A stretch of 64,000 nucleotides of DNA from Silanimonas sp044377035 (lineage in GTDB: Bacteria; Pseudomonadota; Gammaproteobacteria; Xanthomonadales; Xanthomonadaceae): positions 100,354 to 164,353 of the forward strand of contig NZ_JBILJW010000005.1 in NCBI RefSeq assembly GCF_044377035.1, written 5' to 3'. Position 1 is the first letter of the stretch; each line of letters begins with the position of its first letter. Made by a program: the position numbers and the translations under genes. Positions 60,249 to 64,000 of the stretch are shown one piece after another. Under the pieces are notes generated by a model. The model did not search any database. It saw only the letters and a program-made list of their open reading frames with translations, and was not told the DNA's origin.

Positions 60249-60358
60249 CGTCGATGCCGCCCTCGGGCGGCGTCTTCGTCTGGTGGGAATGGATCGCCAG
60301 CGCGTTTGCATCAATCGCATGCGTCGCGGTGGTGGTTCAGAAAAGTGGGTTCCGGGGC

Positions 60359-60387
60359 TTGACGTCCCGACATCCACTCCGCATAAT
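60359..60387 (+). promoter_or_regulatory. Promoter of tRNA-Arg (ACG)
   Basis: -35 TTGACG (60359-60364), a 17-bp spacer and -10 CATAAT (60382-60387), 12 bp before the tRNA 5' end. Confidence 0.85.
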
Positions 60388-60398
60388 TTCACTTCTAC

Positions 60399-60475
60399 GC
60401 GCCCGTAGCTCAGTTGGATAGAGCACCAGGCTACGAACTTGGGGGTCGGAGGTTCGAATCCTTCCGGGCGCGCCA
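60399..60475 (+). tRNA. tRNA-Arg (anticodon ACG)
   Basis: 77 nt. The anticodon loop CTACGAA gives ACG, whose first base is expected to be edited to inosine to read CGN codons. The acceptor stem GCGCCCG pairs with CGGGCGC, and CCA is encoded. It sits between its own promoter and a terminator. Confidence 0.96.
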
Positions 60476-60485
60476 TCGATCAAAC

Positions 60486-60507
60486 AAGGTGCTTCGGCAC
60501 CTTTTTT
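60486..60507 (+). terminator. Rho-independent terminator after tRNA-Arg (ACG)
   Basis: AAGGTGC, a TTCG tetraloop and GCACCTT followed by a run of T. It lies 10 bp after the CCA. Confidence 0.95.
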
Positions 60508-60594
60508 GTTCGGAGGAGAGACGCGGCATCGCGTCGATCCAGTGGTCCAACACAATTCGCGTGGCAGTCGTTCTTCGCCCGACCGCTTCAAAGC

Positions 60595-60671
60595 CGGGGT
60601 ATAGCTCAGTCTGGTAGAGCGCCAGCTTTGGGAGCTGGATGTCGGGGGTTCGAATCCCTCTGCCCCGACCA
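60595..60671 (+). tRNA. tRNA-Pro (anticodon TGG)
   Basis: 77 nt. The anticodon loop TTTGGGA gives TGG (reads CCA and wobble). The acceptor stem CGGGGTA pairs with TGCCCCG, including one G-T, and CCA is encoded. It lies beyond a terminator, so it needs its own promoter; I see no strong one in the 87 bp before it. Confidence 0.96.
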
Positions 60672-60741
60672 GTTGCGTGGTCTGGTGGTGTCGATAAGCT
60701 GATGCCCCGGCGTCGGGTCCGGTGGGTCCATCCGTTTCTGA

Positions 60742-60818
60742 GCGCCCGTAGCTCAATCGGATAGAGCACCGGCCTTCTAAGCCGGCGGTTGCAGGTTCGA
60801 TTCCTGCCGGGCGCGCCA
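60742..60818 (+). tRNA. tRNA-Arg (anticodon TCT)
   Basis: 77 nt. The anticodon loop CTTCTAA gives TCT (reads AGA/AGG). The acceptor stem GCGCCCG pairs with CGGGCGC, the same as in tRNA-Arg (ACG). CCA is encoded. Confidence 0.96.
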
Positions 60819-60829
60819 GTTTCAATGTG

Positions 60830-60906
60830 GTGGATGTAGCTCAGTTGGTTAGAGCACTGGATTGTGATTCCAGGGGTCGCGGGTTCAAATCCCGTCTTCC
60901 ACCCCA
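60830..60906 (+). tRNA. tRNA-His (anticodon GTG)
   Basis: 77 nt counted from G1. The anticodon loop TTGTGAT gives GTG. A G at 60829 can serve as the G(-1) that pairs with C73 in bacterial tRNA-His. CCA is encoded. It is only 11 bp after tRNA-Arg (TCT), so the two are likely processed from one transcript. Confidence 0.96.
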
Positions 60907-60960
60907 GCCCTTCAGTAGGGCATAATTCGCCTTCGCAGTCGCGTCGGCGACGAGGTTTCC

Positions 60961-61036
60961 GGGCCGTTAGCTCAGTTGGTAGAGCAGCGGACTCTTAATC
61001 CGTAGGTCCTAGGTTCGAATCCTAGACGGCCCACCA
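60961..61036 (+). tRNA. tRNA-Lys (anticodon CTT)
   Basis: 76 nt. The anticodon loop CTCTTAA gives CTT (reads AAG). The acceptor stem GGGCCGT pairs with ACGGCCC, and CCA is encoded. A CATAAT (60921-60926) upstream could be a -10 for it. Confidence 0.96.
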
Positions 61037-61070
61037 AACCTCGAACGCCGCTTCGCCTGCTCCAAAGCCT

Positions 61071-61155
<85 letters not shown>

Positions 61156-61167
61156 AGCAGCATCCGG

Positions 61168-61203
61168 TGCGGAGGATTTGAGGCCTGACTCCGCGGGTTT
61201 TTT
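61168..61203 (+). terminator. Rho-independent terminator after the tRNA cluster
   Basis: GCGGAG pairs with CTCCGC across a 14-base loop, and GGG plus a run of six T follows. It ends the tRNA transcript 56 bp before tig. Confidence 0.8.
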
Positions 61204-61258
61204 CGTTTCCAGCGCGCGCGACGAGCGCGGCACAACACGCGACATTTCAGGAGTCACC

Positions 61259-62557
61259 ATGCACGTTTCCGTTGAATCCATCGGCAGCCTGGGGCGCAAG
61301 CTTTCGGTCAGCGTCCCGGCCGAGCGCCTTGAGAGCGCCGTGGGCAACCGCCTTCGCGAGCTCTCGCGCACGGTGCGCATGAACGGCTTCCGCCCGGGCA
61401 AGGTCCCCGCGAAGGTCATCGAGCAGCGTTTCGGCGCGCAGGTGCGTTCGGAGGCGTACTCGGATGTCGTGCGCGACACCTTCGGCGAGGCCTTGCGCCA
61501 GCAGAACCTGCAGCCGGTGGGCCAGCCCGAGATCAACGCCGAGGGTGGCGTGGCGGAAGATATCCGCTACACCGCCACCTTCGAGGTGGCGCCGGACTTC
61601 GGCGACATCGACATCACCACGCTCCCGATCCAGCGCGCCGCTGCGTCGGTCGAAGACGCCGACATCGACAACATGATCGAGACGCTGCGCCAGCAGCGCC
61701 GTTCCTGGAATGTCGTCGAGCGCGCGGCGCAGGCCGGCGACCTCGTCAACGTCGAGAACTTCGCCGTCGTCGATGGCAAGCGCCTGCCTGAAGAAGGTGT
61801 CGAGCGCGGCATGACCGTCGTCGGCAGCAACATGCTGTTCCCGGCGATCGAGCAGGCCCTGGTCGGCCTGTCGGCCGGCGAAGAGAAGACCGTCGACGTC
61901 AGCTTCCCGGCCGACTGGCGGGTGGCCGAGCTCGCCGGCAAGACCGCGCAGGTGAACGTCAAGGCCGCGAAGGTCTCCGAGCAGCACCTGCCCGCCATCG
62001 ACGATGCCTTCATCAAGAGCTTCGGCGTCAAGTCCGGCAAGCTCGACAAGTTCCGCGATGAAGTGCGCAGCAACCTGCAGCGCGAGCTGAAGGGCGCGCT
62101 GTCGGCCCGCCTGCGCTCGGAAGTGGCTCAGAAGCTGGTGGCCGCCTACACCCACATCGAGCTGCCGCCCCGCCTGATCGAGGCCGAGGCCCGCTCGATG
62201 GCCGCCCAGGCCGCCGAAAACGCCCGTCGCCAGGGCCAGAACGTCGGCCAGGTCGACCACGCCCCGTTCATGGAAGCCGCGCGCAACCGCGTTTCGGCCG
62301 GCCTGATCGTTGGCGAGGTGGCCAAGCGCAACAACCTTCGCCTTGACCCGAAGCGCGTGAACCAAGCCATCAACCTGATCGCCTCGACCTACGAGGATCC
62401 GCAGCAGGTGGTTGATCTTTACCGCAACGACCCCAATCTGATGCAGGGCCTGCAGGCGCGCGTGATGGAAGAGCAGGTGATCGACTGGATCGCCGAGCGT
62501 GCGCAGGCGACCGATGTGGCGATGTCCTTCACTGACGCGCTGCGCCCGAACGCCTAA
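61259..62557 (+). CDS. tig: Trigger factor
   Basis: 432 residues, as in E. coli. A ribosome-associated chaperone with prolyl isomerase activity. The ribosome-binding signature is 'MNGFRPGKVPAKVIEQRFG' (GFRxGKxP loop). The FKBP-type isomerase domain (about 150-245) has 'AQAGDLVNVENFAVVDGK' and 'VGSNMLFPAIEQALVGLSAGEEKTVDVSFP'. The C-terminal helical arms follow. The SD is AGGAG. It starts the tig-clpP-clpX group, in the usual order. Confidence 0.97.
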   Translation: MHVSVESIGSLGRKLSVSVPAERLESAVGNRLRELSRTVRMNGFRPGKVPAKVIEQRFGAQVRSEAYSDVVRDTFGEALRQQNLQPVGQPEINAEGGVAEDIRYTATFEVAPDFGDIDITTLPIQRAAASVEDADIDNMIETLRQQRRSWNVVERAAQAGDLVNVENFAVVDGKRLPEEGVERGMTVVGSNMLFPAIEQALVGLSAGEEKTVDVSFPADWRVAELAGKTAQVNVKAAKVSEQHLPAIDDAFIKSFGVKSGKLDKFRDEVRSNLQRELKGALSARLRSEVAQKLVAAYTHIELPPRLIEAEARSMAAQAAENARRQGQNVGQVDHAPFMEAARNRVSAGLIVGEVAKRNNLRLDPKRVNQAINLIASTYEDPQQVVDLYRNDPNLMQGLQARVMEEQVIDWIAERAQATDVAMSFTDALRPNA

Positions 62558-62574
62558 ACGAACCGGAGCGTCCC

Positions 62575-63198
62575 ATGGAACCGACCAAGAGCCTCAACCT
62601 CGTCCCGATGGTGGTCGAACAGACCGCCCGCGGCGAGCGCGCGTACGACATCTACTCGCGCCTCCTGAAGGAGCGGGTGATCTTCCTGGTGGGTCCCATC
62701 GACGACTACATGGCCAACGTGGTGGTGGCCCAGCTGCTGTTCCTCGAGGCCGAGAACCCCGAGAAGGACATCAGCCTGTACATCAACTCGCCGGGCGGTG
62801 TCGTCACCGCCGGCCTGGCGATCTACGACACGATGCGCTTCATCAAGCCGGACGTGAGCACCATTTGCGTCGGTCAGGCCTGCTCCATGGGCTCGTTCCT
62901 GCTGGCCGCCGGTGCCAAGGGCAAGCGCTACGCCCTGCCGAACTCCCGCGTGATGATCCACCAGCCCTCGGGCGGCGCGCAGGGCCAGGCGACCGATATC
63001 GCCATCCAGGCCAAGGAGATCCTGTATCTCCGCGAGAAGCTGGCCCGCGAGTACGCCGCCAACACCGGCAAGTCGGTGGAGCAGATCGAGAAGGACCTCG
63101 AGCGCGATCTCTTCATGAACGCGGAAGAATCGAAGACCTACGGCCTGATCGACGCCGTGCTCGAGCGCCGTCCGGACGACACGGTGCAGGCCGGCTGA
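62575..63198 (+). CDS. clpP: ATP-dependent Clp protease proteolytic subunit
   Basis: 207 residues. It forms the tetradecameric serine protease chamber used with ClpX and ClpA. The catalytic Ser is S104 in 'GQACSMGSFLLAAG' and His is H129 in 'MIHQPSGGAQGQATD'; the Asp lies in the 'ERDLFMNAEESKTYGLID' region. 'MEPTKSLNLVPMVVEQTARGERAYDIYSRLLKERVIFL' (62575-62690) is typical. The SD is GGAG. It is 17 bp after tig. Confidence 0.98.
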   Translation: MEPTKSLNLVPMVVEQTARGERAYDIYSRLLKERVIFLVGPIDDYMANVVVAQLLFLEAENPEKDISLYINSPGGVVTAGLAIYDTMRFIKPDVSTICVGQACSMGSFLLAAGAKGKRYALPNSRVMIHQPSGGAQGQATDIAIQAKEILYLREKLAREYAANTGKSVEQIEKDLERDLFMNAEESKTYGLIDAVLERRPDDTVQAG

Positions 63199-63229
63199 AC
63201 GCCGCCGTTTTCCCCTTCACGCCGTACCA

Positions 63230-63269
63230 GCACCTCGGGGCTTCCGCTCCGGGGTGCCGGTGCTATTCT
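63230..63269 (+). promoter_or_regulatory. Hairpin and possible clpX promoter
   Basis: A 12-bp stem with two wobbles (GCACCTCGGGGC with GCTCCGGGGTGC, TTCC loop, 63230-63257) has no T-tract. It is followed by TGC-TATTCT (63261-63269), an extended -10-like element 35 bp before the clpX ATG. It may attenuate clpP transcription and restart clpX. Confidence 0.4.
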
Positions 63270-63304
63270 CGGGCCGAGACCGCTGCCCCCGGGTTTCCCA
63301 AGAA

Positions 63305-64000
63305 ATGACCGACGACCGACCCAGCCGCCCCGCCGACAGTTCCAAGATCCTCTACTGCTCCTTCTGCGGAAAGAGCCAGCACGAGGTGCGGAAGCTGATC
63401 GCAGGCCCCAGCGTGTTCATCTGCGATGAATGCGTCGAGCTCTGCAACGACATCATCCGCGAGGAGCTCGAGGACAAGTCGCAGGCGGCGCGCAGCCACC
63501 TGCCCAAGCCCAAAGAGATCCTCGAGGTGCTCGACCAGTACGTGGTCGGCCAGCCGCGCGCGAAGAAGACCCTCGCCGTCGCGGTCTACAACCACTACAA
63601 GCGCATCGAGTCGCGCCAGAAAGGCGATGACGTCGAGTTGGCGAAGTCCAACATCCTGCTGATCGGGCCGACCGGTTCGGGCAAGACGCTGCTGGCCGAA
63701 ACGCTGGCGCGCCTGCTCAACGTGCCGTTCACGATGGCCGATGCCACGACGTTGACCGAAGCCGGCTATGTCGGCGAGGACGTCGAGAACATCATCCAGA
63801 AGCTGCTGCAGAAGTGCGACTACGACGTCGAGAAGGCGCAGCAGGGCATCGTCTACATCGACGAGATCGACAAGATCTCGCGCAAGAGCGAGAACCCGTC
63901 GATCACGCGCGACGTGTCGGGTGAAGGCGTTCAGCAGGCCCTGCTGAAGCTGATCGAAGGCACGGTCGCCAGCGTCCCGCCGCAGGGCGGCCGCAAGCAC
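63305..64000 (+). CDS. clpX: ATP-dependent Clp protease ATP-binding subunit ClpX (N-terminal part)
   Basis: 232 codons seen; the frame continues past the window edge (E. coli ClpX is 424). ClpX unfolds substrates and feeds them to ClpP. The zinc-binding domain has 'YCSFCGKSQHEVRKLI' and 'FICDECVELCNDII' (four Cys). Walker A is 'GPTGSGKTLLAETLA' and Walker B is 'IVYIDEIDKI'. 'ADATTLTEAGYVGEDVENIIQKLLQ' is the ClpX pore-loop region. The sequence ends in 'PPQGGRKH', so the sensor and C-terminal domains are missing only because of the edge. Confidence 0.97.
   Translation, partial: MTDDRPSRPADSSKILYCSFCGKSQHEVRKLIAGPSVFICDECVELCNDIIREELEDKSQAARSHLPKPKEILEVLDQYVVGQPRAKKTLAVAVYNHYKRIESRQKGDDVELAKSNILLIGPTGSGKTLLAETLARLLNVPFTMADATTLTEAGYVGEDVENIIQKLLQKCDYDVEKAQQGIVYIDEIDKISRKSENPSITRDVSGEGVQQALLKLIEGTVASVPPQGGRKH

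Overview
The window is a compact, high-GC chromosomal segment of a gammaproteobacterium, most likely of the order Lysobacterales (Xanthomonadales). Three observations support this: a LexA operator of the TTAG-N6-TACTA type directly upstream of lexA, a RecA with the 'GVMMPGQ' variant near loop L2, and housekeeping gene order of gammaproteobacterial type. It is core genome. I see no insertion sequence, prophage, CRISPR array, rRNA or recognisable defence island.

Layout. 1-3502 (minus): the end of an exopolysaccharide cluster, with a TPR/outer-membrane-barrel-like protein (cut by the window edge, containing a 102-bp tandem repeat) translationally coupled to bcsE. 3593-7123 (plus): rnr, rlmB and a small membrane protein. 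7128-9161 (minus): a TfoX-N protein, rnt and two paralogous unknown proteins. 9166-16201 (minus): a Pho locus, oprP-type porin, two pstS paralogs, pstC, pstA, pstB and phoU, with a Pho box before the first pstS and GC-rich hairpins after each pstS. 16386-18104: a REC-GGDEF-EAL regulator. 18101-22617 (minus): rnfC-D-G-E-nth with overlapping stops and starts, but no rnfA or rnfB. 22652-30271: lipid, coenzyme A and envelope genes (enoyl-CoA hydratase, FKBP-like protein, DUF1289, CoA-type Nudix hydrolase, sulfurtransferase, a phosphate-binding/OmpA fusion, an enoyl-CoA isomerase, DUF4139, a thioesterase).

30268-42868: uvrA; rplU-rpmA; obgE; rpsT; murJ; ribF-ileS-lspA-ispH; tRNA-Thr. 42904-51358: an SGNH-type lipoprotein, radA, DUF1444, a CcsA-like protein, ffh, rpsP-rimM-trmD-rplS and an Hsp15-type S4 protein. 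51362-59717: mutS, cinA-type pncC, lexA-recA-recX and alaS, a DNA-repair block. 59898-61155: csrA and seven tRNAs (Ser, Arg, Pro, Arg, His, Lys, Leu). 61259-64000: tig, clpP and the first part of clpX.

The most interesting signals are regulatory. (i) The leaders of three separate ribosomal-protein genes (rplU, rpsP, rplS) carry the same decamer AAGAACTACA 12-13 nt before the start codon, below look-alike promoters. (ii) lexA, cinA and ribF have a -10-like element so close to the start codon, and no Shine-Dalgarno, that leaderless or near-leaderless mRNAs are predicted; in lexA the LexA operator contains the -10. (iii) uvrA and mutS share a 13-bp promoter word. (iv) The Pho locus has two pstS genes separated by hairpins, suggesting graded expression. 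These are inferences from sequence alone.
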